Assembly: GCA_944989445.1 (NCBI GenBank)
Contig: CALYLW010000044.1
Location: 1-64,000 of the forward strand
Direction: 5' to 3'
Origin: Ampullaceana balthica
Taxonomy: Eukaryota > Mollusca > Gastropoda > Lymnaeidae
DNA length: 64,000 nucleotides
Shown piece after piece: positions 24,191-35,641 of the stretch; the stretch's first letter is position 1; each line of letters begins with the position of its first letter. The position numbers and the translations under genes were made by a program. Under the pieces are notes generated by a model, which was not told the DNA's origin, did not search any database, and saw only the letters and a program-made list of their open reading frames with translations.

Positions 24191-24400
24191 CAGAGGCGTC
24201 ACTAGGTTTGGTGTCACCCGAAGCGGTAGCTCATGGTGTCAACCCCCTCACGGCTTAAGAGGCCATCCATATATGACGTTCGCGCGATTTTGGCCGATCT
24301 TTAACCAACCCCCCTGGTCTTAATTCGTAACAAAATCTTAGACCCCCTCCAATATGACGTAACAAAGCTTTGAAGCCGTGAAACATGTCAGATTCGTGAT
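24191..24400. mobile_element. One end of a DNA transposon (CAGAGGCGTCACTAGG)
   Basis: The sequence from 24191 starts CAGAGGCGTCACTAGG and continues 'ggtgtcacccg', the form of a common hAT-type terminal repeat in animal genomes, and is GC-rich relative to its flanks. A matching inverted end was not found, so it is a truncated copy or its other end is lost. Confidence 0.4.
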
Positions 24401-24743
24401 TCTATGAATGATATGAGATCCTGCTAAATGCGAAGTTGGTGATTTTAAGTCGAAAAGATAATTAAACTTTCATAACCTCCAAGTTGCAAAATAAAGTAAA
24501 TTATAAGTATTTTATTTATTTATAATATTATATTATATATTTACGCCCAATTATCGCTGATGCCTAACGCTAAGGGACACCACTTCTGCTTTTTTAAAAT
24601 TTTGTGTTGTAAGCAGTGCTGATTGACTCAAATAGTTATTTTTTGGCGCAGTAATTTGGTGCGCTGCTTTCTAAAATTACTTTAAAAATCGTGTGGTGAT
24701 TAGCACTGTAAAAATTATTATATAAATACTTTGTTTAATTTTC

Positions 24744-25195
24744 AGGAATATTTCAAATTTATCATACAAGGATAAGTTACTTGGGCTTTTGACAAAAAAA
24801 AAGTGGGCGCCATAGGCGCCCTACAACCTCAATTTAAAATTACTTTGTGTACATTGAAGGTAGTTTGAATATTACGTATCTATCATACAAGGACAAGTTT
24901 GTTGGGCTTTTGAAAAAAGTGGGCGCCGTAGGCGCACCTAAATAAAAGAGGGCGCCGCAGCACAACCTATATTATATATACATAGTTTGTGTACATTTCA
25001 GGAATATTTCGTATTTATCATACAAGGATAAGTTACTTGGGCTTTTGACATAAAAGAAAAAAAATTTAAAAAACAAAAAAAAACGATTATAAAATACTTT
25101 GTGTACATTTAAGAATTTTAATATTACGTATTTATCATACAAGGACAAGTTAGTTGGGCTTTAAAAAAAGGGGCGCCTCAGGCGCCACGGCGCCG
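24744..25195 (+). repeat. GGCGCC-palindrome minisatellite, four units
   Basis: Four units of about 115-135 bp. Each contains 'tttatcatacaaggacaagtt' (or 'ggataag'), 'gttgggcttttga' and an inverted GGGCGCCgtAGGCGCC motif, followed by 'actttgtgtacatt'. Unit cores start at about 24759, 24881, 25016 and 25133. The palindrome is partly deleted in the third unit. Confidence 0.85.
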
Positions 25196-25219
25196 CAGCA
25201 CAAACATAGTATTTATAAT

Positions 25220-25860
25220 ATTTAGGGCATGCTGATTCATTTCCTTCTCTATAATATCTATCTTAAATATTTAAAATTATTATTTTCATATTTGTGTTTT
25301 TTAAAAAAAATTCAGACAGCTATGATTTAATTTCAAAGTCAATCTGTTATACCAAGAAGTAATACATTAATATATGTCCTTAGAGCCTCCATTTTTTCAT
25401 AAATTGGAGACATCAGTTTCAATAGCTATTGGCACTAATGTACTGTTACTTATAATTTATTCAAATTAATCAGCCGCTCATCTTGCAGAAGTGAAAATAG
25501 CTGTATCCGGTATATACAATACAAATGAAATTTCAACAGAAAACATGGACTTTGATATAAATAAATGCCCCATATGTACAGATGCAAATTTTTATTAGTT
25601 AATGCGCATTGGGATTGAGAGAGTGTCCAAAACATTAATTTTAACATATCTAAATTAGAGACAGACCTTATACCAAAACAGAATTAAGATGGGTAATTGA
25701 AAACGATTTTAACGCATGTAAACTACTGGCACAAATTTATTTCTTGAGTAAATGGCTTCTAAAGCATTATTATTTTAATTTTAATCCATTGTGTCGTAGA
25801 ATAAACAAAATGAATTAACAGAATAGCTAATTTTTCTTTTCCTTTCATTTTCTTAAATTT
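25220..25860. other. No gene recognised
   Basis: AT-rich. Minus-strand frames at 25450-25647 and 25759-25974 lack a domain. 'ctattttcacttctgcaag' on the minus strand near 25482 is a fair splice acceptor, but the exon it would start is not supported otherwise. Confidence 0.3.
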
Positions 25861-25864
25861 TACA

Positions 25865-26480
25865 GCACTCCTACTGCTGAAGATATCTTGCGTCCTAAGT
25901 TCTGATAAGAACCTACAGACCATGCCGGTGTGTTGGCAACTGACAAATAAAATAGTCAAGTTTATGTTTGTCAAGCGTTCACTACTCCTGAGTTTATATG
26001 TATTCGTTGTACAAAATAAATATAAATGCAGTTAGGGCCCCTGGAAATTTTTTTATTGCTTACACGAACAACATGCAATAGCTCTTAGACATTTTTTCTG
26101 CACCAATCCCCTTTGTCGTATTCAAAATGAAATTGCGTATTATAGAATAATATTTACGATCACAATGCAATCATATTGAAAAAATAGCAGTCAAAAATAT
26201 GTTAAATCTCTCAAAATATATAATCATGTATTAAATTTATACAGAAGTTATTTTCAATTATTTAAAGCGATACTTCAAAATCTTTCTCAGCCCACACCTG
26301 CTCTACTGGCAACGAGTAAGAAGGGTTGTGTGGCATAATGAAAAACCTTTGTTTCCCTACCTAGTACCAGGTGCTCATTTGGAGCTGGGTGGACTCAGGG
26401 ACACCATAGCCCCAGGGAAAAATATTTGCCTTCATGAGATTTAAGCCCGTGACCCGCGGGTAAGCCAGCCGAACATCTAA
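25865..26480 (-). mobile_element. tRNA-headed SINE, interrupted by a 355-bp repeat
   Basis: The minus-strand head is at about 26480-26455 (degenerate box B 'gggcttaaat') with the central domain 'gtccacccagctccaaatgagcac' at 26400-26377. The tail part 'tgccaacacaccggcatgg' lies at 25939-25921 and matches the central/tail segment of the copy at 36060-36322. Between them sits the repeat 25944-26298. The words 'ttggcaactga' and 'ctggcaacgag' flank the insert and may be its target duplication. Confidence 0.6.
25944..26298 (+). repeat. 355-bp dispersed repeat, copy 1
   Basis: Very similar to 28611-28969 in the same orientation ('ctactcctgagtt', 'attcgttgtacaaaataaat', 'gcaccaatcccctttgtcg', 'tctttctcagcccacacc'). 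Not coding and not recognised. Lies inside the SINE at 25865-26480. Confidence 0.85.
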
Positions 26481-26682
26481 TGGAAGTAAAAACTAGCATA
26501 AAATAATAAGAAGTTGCATCTCATTAATAAAATTGCTCTACATTACAAAATTGTTTGCAAATGGAAAATATGAGAAAACCAGACTTAAAAAATAATAGAT
26601 TATTAAAAATCGAACAACATACGTTGTTGTGACAGAAAAAACCCAACAAAGTGGAAAGAAGTTATTTTTAAACACTTATATT

Positions 26683-27168
26683 AACTTCACCGCCGTCTCT
26701 GTCTTCGTCTGCCCGCCCGCCCAAGAAAAACAGAAGTAAAAAATGACCGACTTCCGTGACAAGCCATCGAGCTGAAATTTGGCACACGGACCCGTGTCAC
26801 CTCAACAATGCATCGTATCAAAAATTTCAGATCGATCGAACGTACCGTAATTAATTAATGCATTTTTAGTTTATCTATATAAACTATATGTAGCGGTCGC
26901 TATGTTTACATTTTACGGGTCACTTGACTTCAGGCCAGCCAGCGTGTAACACATCTCGTGTTTAAACCAAGTAAACCATCTGGAGTTGAGTTAACGCGTT
27001 GACACCACCCGTCCATGTCCACACCCCCTCAGTTTTAAAGCCAGGGGAGATAATTTCGGTTTCAGTCTGTAAATGTTTGTCACTTTTGAACATAATCAAT
27101 ACTTTTAATTTTGTATCATATATAAGGGATTTATAGTCAAAAACTTTGTTTTTACGGGGTTGTTTTAT
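26683..27168 (-). mobile_element. R1-related non-autonomous element
   Basis: From 'cttcaccgccgtctctgtc' and 'tgcccgcccgccc' through 'gagctgaaatttggcacac', 'gatcgatcgaacgtaccgtaa' to 'gggatttatagtcaaaaac' and 'tttttacggggttgttttatta'. Best preserved member of the 7885-8427 type. Shares both end motifs with the R1 units. No coding capacity. Confidence 0.7.
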
Positions 27169-27169
27169 T

Positions 27170-28270
27170 AGAATGTTTGACATATTAAATGCTTTCAATA
27201 ATAAAATTAGCTCTTCCGCGGTCACAGAGAGAACACTGAACATTGATACGCATTGTTTTCCATGTCCAAAACCGTTGGAAAGATATAACTGCTGCTAAAT
27301 GCAAGGCATTAAACAGATTTCGGTATGCAAATATTAATTATACCATGATCCATTTAGAGTTATTTCAATGCACTAGAAAACTGACAGCGGCAGACGAAAA
27401 TCTAAACACACAAACAGAAGCAGGAACTTTCCTAGTCTCAATGAATTGTTTTTTCTTTTCTAAATTTTTAGATATGAAAACTTGTATTTTCTGGAAAAAT
27501 TTGCTATAAGAAGTCCATGATTTCCGAGATTATAAAAATGCTTTGTAGAAGCTACTCACAGAAAAACTAATAGAATACGAAAATTTCACGTGAGTCCTTG
27601 TTATTTTAATAGTACCTTCAAGTTAAAGAAAGAAAGACACATTTTTGGCATCTTAAGGACCCCCGTCACAAAATGGTATAAACCTCATAAAATAATGTAT
27701 TGCTTAACAGTATGAGAGTGTTTAAAAGAAAAATACAAGTTACAAATTTAAAAGAAAAGGGTAGGTGTCCATGTAAATGATCTTGATAAATTCCCTTCTT
27801 ATTCTCTCAGACTTGCTGCCATATTAGTTTTAAAAATAATAGCTTTTAAATAAGAGCGCATAAATTGTTTTAAAAAAATTGTTTCAGTGTGGGGTAATGT
27901 GTTCAAATCTTTTTTACTGATTTTTTTAGAATTCAAATTTTCTTCTTCGCACACTTTTTCTCGACCCTTTAATTTTAATATTTCCTTAAATTGGTTTATC
28001 TAAATATGCTCTAAAAAAACTGTAATGATTATGTAGCGAGGTAATAAAAAAAGATTGGCCAAAGTCTGATTGTGAACTTTTCAACTTTAGTCACTATGTT
28101 TTAGTTAATGAAACGTCAGGCTACGCCATTATTATTTCTATAGTTTAAAATGCGGAATGGTCCCCCCCAAATAATGGCTGTAATCAATAAATCCCAGAAA
28201 ATTGTTAGAAGACCTGCAATCGTGTTAACGACTGCCAGTAAACTTTGACCCTTGAAAAAAGTGTTGGTGC
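27170..28270. other. No gene supported
   Basis: The plus frame 27243-27509 (88 residues) has no recognised domain. The remainder is AT-rich without structural RNA or repeats that I can identify. Confidence 0.3.
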
Positions 28271-28279
28271 CAGACTTAC

Positions 28280-28324
28280 ACGATGTCTTTCTTATCGAAA
28301 ATGTATGCTTGACAATATGTCTTC
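28280..28324 (-). CDS. Candidate exon 4 of unknown minus-strand gene
   Basis: 45-nt segment on the minus strand with acceptor ttttattttag before 28324 and donor GTAAGT after 28280. Read in the phase left by exon 3 (one base carried over), it is open and would encode about 15 basic residues containing KHTFSIRKTS. It leaves phase 1 again. The evidence is weaker than for exons 1-3 because the piece is short and 3.3 kb from exon 3, with a hAT element between; it may be a chance match. Confidence 0.3.
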
Positions 28325-28610
28325 CTAAAATAAAATTACTGTTATATAATAAATTGCTTTCACATTTTTTGGTCCAAAATCTCAAAAGAATAGATAACTT
28401 AATACATTCCACAGTCATGTTCAAGTATGTGGAAATATGAATTTTTAGCTTTTCTATGTTTCGGATTTTTATAACGTGATCTGTTGTAATTAATGCTCAG
28501 AATACCTTCTTTCACAAATTAAAACATATACATAAAAAATTGTAGTTGAAAATAGGTTAATTTTACGTGCAGCTCGTGATTCTTTTTTTTGTCCTTTATT
28601 TATGTTTCTT

Positions 28611-28969
28611 AAAATAAAATAGTCAAGTTTAGTTTGTCAAGGCTGTTCACTACTCCTGAGTTAAATGTAATTCGTTGTACAAAATAAATATAAATGCAGT
28701 TAGGCCCCTGGAAATTTTTTATTGCTTACAAGAACAACATGCATAGCTCTTAGACATTTTTCTGCACCAATCCCCTTTGTCGTATTCAAAATGAAATTGC
28801 GTATTATAGAATAATATTTACGATCACAATGCAATCAAATTGAAAAAATAGCCGTCAAAAATATGTTAAATCTCTCAAAAATATATAATCAATTATCAAA
28901 ATTATACAGAGGTTATTTTCAATTATTTTCAAGTGATACTTAAAAATCTTTCTCAGCCCACACCCCTCT
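28611..28969 (+). repeat. 355-bp dispersed repeat, copy 2
   Basis: Pair of 25944-26298. This copy is not flanked by SINE sequence. Confidence 0.85.
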
Positions 28970-29164
28970 ACATTTGTCGGTTTTTCTATCATTGAGGAAT
29001 GGAACCGTCAACACTGAGAAAAACTTCAGGCCTCGTGACACTTAATACTCGCCTATGTAAAATAAAGCAGTGTTATAAAGCAGTGCTTTTCAAACTTTTC
29101 GTATGACGGACAGGCAGGAATGTTTCCCATGCTCCACGGACCGGTGCACTATTTTCCACTAATC

Positions 29165-29694
29165 GGCATCCTTCCGTCTCGCGAGACGATGGGGCATCAC
29201 TGTTGAGTTGGGTTGCATTTCCTCGAGTGGCTGTGCTGTCCTATCCTTGAGTGACATTTTTTACCACAGCTTTTTACACACGAGTTCTGTGCTTCCAAAT
29301 GTTTCTTGGCCTTTCTACTAGCTCTTCTTTCTGTAACCTCCTCCATCCTTCGCTCGTCGGCCTCTTTGACAACTGTGTGCCACGTAGTTCGGTCCTCTGC
29401 CTTACAATCCTAGTCACTTGTGCGTAATCTGGCTGCTTTCATGTCCCTTTGACAGACATCTTTAAATCGCAGACGTGAGTGACCTGTCTTCCTCTTTCCC
29501 GATGCCAGTTCTCCATATAGGAGGTCCTTGGGAATGCGGCCAGGGCTAATTCTTTTAACATGTCCTAGCCATCTCAGGCGTCTTTCACTAAGGATTGAGA
29601 ACATGCTTTGTGTATTGGCACGCATTAGGACCTCAGTATTAGGCACCCTGTTTTCCACTACTGACGTGATTTCGCTTTTCTGACTTGATAACAA
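29165..29694 (-). pseudogene. LINE ORF2 C-terminal fragment
   Basis: C-terminal tail of a non-LTR retrotransposon polyprotein, beyond the reverse transcriptase. From 29694 leftwards it reads RRLRWLGHVKRISPGRIPK, a hallmark of this tail ('RRLRWLGHV.RM...R.PK'), then KRKTGHSRLRFKDVCQRD. One in-frame stop lies near 29412. Beyond it the same frame continues with EDRTTWHTVV, EERRARRKAKKHLE-like basic sequence and CGKKCHSRIGQHSHSRKC, the terminal C2HC/C2H2 finger. Frame conservation apart from the stop suggests a moderately young insertion. The RT and endonuclease are missing (5' truncation, normal for LINEs). It lies nested in the hAT element. Confidence 0.85.
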
Positions 29695-30129
29695 AATGAG
29701 CCCCTACATGGCCTAAAGCCCTACAAGATTAAGCATGATTTCGGTTTGTTTTATGTTACATGTCATCGAACAGTTTTGAAAAAGATAAACTTAAGACTTG
29801 ATTGCTTAATGCTCATTTACGATTGTCTTCATTTTGTATAAAAATGTGTTGATAATGCCAGTCATCGTTTTTGTTTAAACTTAAAAAAAAATAATTAATA
29901 GTACTTTATAAATTTATATCCCGACTTAAGTCTACGTTTTATTAAGAACATAAAATTTAATCTAAAACGTCAAGTTTATTTATCTAAAAAAATATATAGT
30001 AAATATATTTACTACATGTGTAAGTGTATGTCAAAGTTTAACTTTAACTAATGGCTCAGGTGAGCCTGTTTATTTGTTGTAAGTTTATCAAGTCGTGGCT
30101 CGATTGACGACAATGCTTCACGCTATGAT

Positions 30130-31265
30130 GAACGAACACTCTAACTGTTCCTGTGCTTTGTCTTTATAATGCTCATTGTTGGAAAACCAGCATCACAAAG
30201 GTAAGATGAATGAAATGGAAGAAGAGCCTTGAGAGAAATTTCGGCATGTCCAGAATATTCTGCACCCACGTGAATCCAAAAAGATGCAAGAGAGGCCATA
30301 GTTCCGAAATTCATTTTTAAACCTTCTTCCACAGCTATCTCCAACAATTTATCTTCCAAAGTTACAGACAAATTAACATTCGAAGCAATAAAAGGATTGC
30401 GTGTCCACCCAGTACCTTTCCGTGGGTCATCTTCTGTTGGAAAGTTAAACTTAAAACTTAGCACATCCAGCTCTTCATCTGCACTATCGATAGTCGCTGC
30501 CAAATTGTGAAACATATCGAAACAATCAACTGACTTTCGACTCTTCCATCCTTCTAGCTTACGTTTCTGTCCATTATTCTTGTCTTCTCATTGTAAATAA
30601 TGAAGCCGTCATTCCTAAGATGGAGATATTGAGCTCATTAAAAATGGCAAAGATATCAGACAGGTAAGCAAACTTGGCTGTTCAATTCGCATTTCGAAAT
30701 AGTTGAGACGAATTAGGATTTTTCTCCTGTAGAAACTAGTCGAACTCTCTTCACAATTCAAAAACTCTTAAGAGTACTTTGCCTCGAGAAAACCAAAGCA
30801 CATTAGCATGCAGTAAGACTTGTTTGTATCCCGCACCCATTCCTTCACATAATGTAGCAAATAATCTTGAATTTAAAGCATTTGCATGACATGGTTCACG
30901 ATTTTTACAACTTCGCTGGGCACGTTGTTTAGATCTGTTGACATTTACTTGGTGGCTAAACTTGCACGGTGAATAAAAAAATGGGTTAACTGGTACTCTG
31001 GTGCTGATTCCTTAATCTTGTTGACAACTCCGGATCGCCGCCAAGTCATGGCTGCAGCTCCATCCGTACACACATCAATACAATATTTAAATCTGACATC
31101 TCAACAATGTAATTGTGAATGGCCTTGTATATTTCAGAACTAGTTGTATTTGTTTTTAATGAAGTAGAAAAGAAATATTATTCCTTCAAGTCATCCTTGT
31201 ATTGATATCGCACATATACCATCAGAATTGACGAGCATCCCACAAGAGCCGGCGGTGAGGTCACA
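30130..31265 (-). pseudogene. hAT transposase relic, ZBED5/SCAND3-like
   Basis: Degraded transposase of the ZBED5-like hAT type. The last 124 residues (30515-30141) form an open frame with TRNPFIASN, FWIHVGAEYSGHAEISLK and LLPFHSSYLCDAGF, matching the C-terminal block of ZBED5-like proteins where 'LLPF.STYLCE.GFS' is the dimerisation signature. Upstream, on the minus strand between about 30520 and 31260, shifting frames give 'CTDGAAAMTWRRSGVV' and 'QLTHFFIHRASLATK', i.e. the second catalytic Asp region and the following helix. More than five stops or frameshifts break it. The N-terminal BED finger is not seen. Confidence 0.82.
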
Positions 31266-31665
31266 GGCGCTTTGATGTCGCATCAAGCGACGCGGGATAA
31301 CAATTTGATACATTCTCCTGTTGGTTCTCAAACTTAGGGAAAACTTAAGGATTATAATTTTATTTATTTTTCATTTCTTGATAACCACCACATTGTGAAG
31401 CACTGATCTAAAGAATTCATATATTTACGCTTATTAGAACACCACAAAACATTCGTCTTAAGGTTTGGAAATTATGATAAATAAATAAAATGTTGCAATT
31501 AATTCTTGCAGTCCAAAATCAAAGCTGATTTATTTTCCTGATTCATAATATAATTTTAGCATATATAGTGAACATGATCAACCAGGAGAATAAAGCTGTT
31601 CCCCTACATTCTTATATTTAACCTTTTCAATCAATATGCACTGTAACAAATATAAATAAACTTAC

Positions 31666-31738
31666 CCGAACGACGCCCTTTTGTGATTATAACTTCTGTA
31701 GCAAGCTCAACGTTTACATCTTCGGGATTTGGCAATTT
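31666..31738 (-). CDS. Candidate exon 3 of unknown minus-strand gene
   Basis: 73-nt exon on the minus strand, flanked by a TTACTTAG acceptor before 31738 and a GTAAGT donor after 31666. Exon 2 ends on a codon boundary and this exon opens in phase 0 without a stop, encoding 24 residues that include KLPNPEDVNVEL and VIITKGRR, then one base of the next codon. Charged, soluble-looking sequence without a recognised domain; RRS resembles a basophilic kinase site, but that is only a short match. An ATCC/TGTC microsatellite (31815-31985) lies in the intron before it. Confidence 0.5.
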
Positions 31739-31814
31739 CTAAGTAATAAATAATAAAATAATTTATAAAATAGATCCTTGTCAATCATTTTTCTGACTAC
31801 CTACATCACACACC

Positions 31815-31985
31815 AATACATCCATCTACCCACCCACTAGAAAATCGATTAATCCATCCATCAATCCATCCGTCACTCGATCCATCCATCCATCGATCCA
31901 TACATCCATCCATCAATCCATCCGTCCGTCCATCCGCCTGTCTCTCTGTCCTATCTGTCTGTATGTCTGTCTGTCTATCTAACTG
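31815..31985 (+). repeat. (ATCC)n/(TGTC)n microsatellite
   Basis: Degenerate CATC/ATCC tetranucleotide run changing to CTGT/TGTC. It lies within the short intron between candidate exons 2 and 3. Confidence 0.9.
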
Positions 31986-32065
31986 TCTTTATACCTCTTA
32001 ATCTAAAAGAAAAAGAAAAAAAAAGAAACATTTATTATCACGTTTAATGAACTTTCATTTTTTAC

Positions 32066-32136
32066 CTCAATACTTTTTTTCTTCGACCACTTTGCTTTTG
32101 TGTGGGAACTTTTAATTTTTTTGTCGTCGACATGCC
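32066..32136 (-). CDS. Candidate exon 2 of unknown minus-strand gene
   Basis: 71-nt exon on the minus strand with acceptor atattttcag before 32136 and donor GTAAAA after 32066. Its first two bases complete the codon begun by the single last base of exon 1; 23 open codons follow, encoding a very basic stretch with HVDDKKIKSS and AKWSKKKSIE, and it ends on a codon boundary that fits exon 3. A second frame is also open but gives a stop on joining exon 3, so only one reading works across all three exons. No domain recognised. Confidence 0.5.
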
Positions 32137-32139
32137 CTG

Positions 32140-33160
32140 AAAATATTTGATATTAAGATTTAGAATTAGCTTTTAAATTGAAAATAATTTGCAAAGGCAC
32201 ATATTTTATTATTATAAAATTTAAAATCTTACGTCACTTGATTTCAGGACAGGAAGGCCATCGTTTGTCCTAATCATAGCCTAGACTAAACAAAATTTAG
32301 GCTATAGTGATTTTATTCGTAATGGAAGCCTCTTATTTGAGGATGAAGTCTTATGCTAATTTGCATATGTTTTTCAAGATTAAATTTGTGGAGACTTATT
32401 TAAAATATCACTAACCGTAAATTTCCAGAACATTTAAATTTATTCAATGATGTAAAATTTATACTGTGCATTTAATTATATAAAGATGATGCTGCATTGT
32501 AGGGTAATAATGAAAGAACATTTTAATTCCTAAAAGGAGAACGATAGGAGCCATTTAAAAAGTCTTAATGTCTTTATAAACATAAATTGTTGAACTTAAT
32601 TTCAAATCTGCTATTAAAGTCAAGATTGTGTTAAAATTTATTCGTGGGTCTTCTTAATTTCTATTCGAAATTAAATTTAGGTTTGAAGTGTGTTTCTACA
32701 TAATAATATTAGGCATTAGGGGTCAATAAAAGGGAGGGTAAAAATCACTTTTCATCATTTACGGACTTTTATAGTCCAAATTTATTTACAGTAAATAGTG
32801 ACGTTAAACTCACGATACACACATTTTCTGTGGCATCTTTTAATTTGAAGCGTTTTACACACTGCATCTATTTACTAAAAAAAGATACCGTAAAAATAAT
32901 TATTTCGTTTACAACAAACTTGGCAATACTTTAATTCTTATTGAAATGAATATTTTTGGGAACAAAATAACAAAGTATTGGTAAATTTTGAAAATCAATG
33001 CTTATGTGCCTTATTGTTAATGGTGTTAGGATGCTGAATCGTGTGTTTATTTTTAACAACTTTCATGTTGAAGGTTGTGACTAAATTATAGTTAAACAAT
33101 ATCACTTATACTATGATTTAAATAACTGTATAAACTAAATTTTTAGGCAATGTTTTACTT
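32140..33160. other. AT-rich, probable intron
   Basis: No coding frame or recognised repeat. If the gene model is right, this is part of the intron between exons 1 and 2. Confidence 0.4.
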
Positions 33161-33161
33161 C

Positions 33162-33225
<64 letters not shown>
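33162..33225. repeat. (TA)n microsatellite
   Basis: Almost pure TA run of about 64 bp. Confidence 0.97.
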
Positions 33226-33226
<1 letters not shown>

Positions 33227-33730
33227 TAGAAATATACCAGCACTATATAGCGGGAGTGTGCTGACCCTTTTTCTCAGTATTAGTTGCTGGTTATTACAAT
33301 TTTAATTTGCCAAGTTATATTTCAGAATCATCTATTAGTTAAAATCTTATGGGAAACAGAGATATTCCATTTTAAGATTAAGAAATTAAATATAATTAAA
33401 TATATTTAAGAAAAAAAAGAAAGAGTAAAAAAAGACACATTTATTTAATTTTTACCATTTTACCGCGTGAGTTGTTTTCAATTAATGCTGTGCCTTTTAA
33501 AATTACCTTACTATGTAATAGATATGATTTATTAAATAATGAATCTTGACGACCATAATAACTAAATTTACCATTTCATTCCCACTTGTAAAATCCCACC
33601 CAAAATCTATGGTTTTTAATGCTATGTCGAGTTATGAATCATATTTTAAAAAATCGCAATTTCATTCACACATGTAAAATATTAATCCAATGAATCGTGC
33701 AAAAATTGAAATAAAATAATTTGAACGCAT
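33226..33730. other. No gene recognised
   Basis: AT-rich sequence between a microsatellite and element X; nothing supportable. Confidence 0.35.
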
Positions 33731-33732
33731 AT

Positions 33733-35353
33733 CTAATATATAAAGCTCAGTTGATGTTTGTATGTTTGTTTGTTTGTATCCTTGAAAAAAAGGCCACTGC
33801 TTTGTTGACATTTTCCCAAAAGATCTCTACCACTGTCGTCACTAAAAAAGCTCAAATATATTTACGACACTGCATCGTAACACAATTGTAATTAATACAA
33901 TATTTGCATCAGTGTCTATGAGATAAAGATAATATGGCATTACCCCCTCAAAGGCAAAATCTACTTAACCTATAGCGCCAATAAATTAAATTATAAAAGT
34001 AATATATGAAATGAACTTTCTAAAATAATTGAAAGAAACTAAAGCAGTCGTATTAAAAAGAATTCAAGAAATTGTGCGCACCGTATTTAGACAATAATAA
34101 TAAATGGTTATAGAAATATTTTGGCTTAATAAAAAGTCTGCTCATAACAACTGGACCAAAAATAACTCTACTTTTGTAATCTATTTATAGTTGTTCTAAC
34201 ATGGAAATAATATTTGAATTGTTATATATTTGTGTCTACATTTACGATTAAAATTTACTGCTTTATGCAATTGGTGTACTATCATAAAGAAATGAAATTC
34301 TTTTTTGAGTCACTTTCATGGCCCAACAACATATTTTATTTCTAAAAAATAAATAAATTATATTCCACATTAAAAAAAATCAAATGTCTGTTAATAAACG
34401 AATCTGAAAAATTGATAATATCTAACCTACGAATGGCATATGTTAATCCAACTAAAAATAAATGAACATAAGAAATTCAATTCGCATAACAAAATAATTA
34501 AGCATTTTCAGGATCACTTTATTTAGTTTAATCTACTTATGTTAATAGGTCCGGTAGCCTAAGTTTAAATTGTATAAGTTTATAGCTTATGAAAAAGACA
34601 ATAGCTTATGTAAAAGACAAACAAAATATAAATATTATATTAATAGGACACAGCTAAATTTAGGATGCGTACACGAAAGTGTGCACACAGTGGTTGGGCG
34701 ATAAAAGATTTTAGAACGCGCACTGCTAAAAATGAAGCCTTGAAAAAAATACTGACACAATTATTACATAAATATGATTTTATTAAATGTCGAGTTATGA
34801 AACAGAATATAATTAAAACAAATTCGCAATTAAATTTAAACGTGTAAACAATTAAACCTGATGCATCGTGGGACAGTTGTAATTAAATATGTATACGTGT
34901 CTATAATATATAGAAATTACCAGTAAAGAAAATGACAGTTCTTTGTACTGCACAGCTCAAATTAAGAAACCTACACGAAAATGTGCGCACCGTAATTAGA
35001 CAATATAATAATTTTTGAAAGCGCACCGCTGAAAATAAAGTATTGCGGAAAAAAAACGTGACCAAAAATAACTCGCTTTGAACGGCATTTGAACGTCCGC
35101 GTAAAGATGTTCAATACAGAAATGATTTTAAATTTTTAATTCTTTGTCTCTGCATTTTTTAATTATTTAATTTACGGCATTCGGGTAAAAGGGAGAATTA
35201 CAAAAACTAACTTAAAACCATCTGCAGGTTAAAAGGAACCGTCCTGCCAAATTTGGTCCCCGTCCGTCATTTGGTTTTTCCGTGGCTGTGTAACAGAAAG
35301 TCGAAAAGTGAAACATACAAACATACAAACACCAACTGAGTTTTATATATGAG
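33733..35353. mobile_element. Element X with inverted ends
   Basis: Left end 'atataaagctcagttgatgtttgtatg' and right end, reversed, 'atataaaactcagttggtgtttgtatg' form inverted terminal repeats of about 40 bp around 1.6 kb. Internally, three diverged blocks near 34072, 34673 and 34976 share 'acgaaa.tgtgcgcaccgta.ttagacaat' and 'ttttagaa.gcgcac.gctgaaaat'. A partial copy lies at 48380-48806, and an isolated right end at 57617-57655. The 'CTCAGTTGGTGTTTGTATG' ends followed by 'gtccgtcatttggttttt' near the right end recall non-autonomous Helitron-like repeats, but the class is unresolved. No open frame of note. Confidence 0.65.
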
Positions 35354-35359
35354 ATATAA

Positions 35360-35487
<128 letters not shown>

Positions 35488-35641
35488 ATATATAATTATT
35501 TATTTACTTTTCAATAAAAACATTTAGGAAAGTAAAATAAAAATTCCTACAGAATCTAAATTGATTAATGAACCTTTGATGAGACGCTACTTATGTACTG
35601 CTTACTAATTCTTATTAGGGGAGTAGGTCTGTCAAACCTAC

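Larger units (their letters stand above)
29081..31405 (-). mobile_element. hAT element, ZBED5-like, with inverted ends
   Basis: Left end CAGTGCTTTTCAAACTTTT, right end (reverse) CAGTGCTTCACAATGTGG. The flanking octamers TTATAAAG (29073-29080) and ATCTAAAG (31406-31413) agree at 6 of 8 positions, consistent with a decayed 8-bp hAT target duplication. It holds a broken ZBED5-like transposase and, near the left end, a LINE tail fragment. Confidence 0.75.

Noticed and set aside
25450..25490. Terminal exon of the minus-strand gene
   Set aside because: A fair acceptor and a phase-compatible short frame with a stop, but 12 codons only; chance cannot be excluded.
28116..28424. 102-residue membrane protein on the minus strand
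   Set aside because: No family recognised; part of the frame overlaps the exon 4 candidate, and the hydrophobic C-terminal part lies in AT-rich sequence after a canonical donor.
31815..31985. CRISPR-like or regularly spaced repeat array
   Set aside because: It is a degenerate tetranucleotide microsatellite without spacers, in a eukaryotic sequence.
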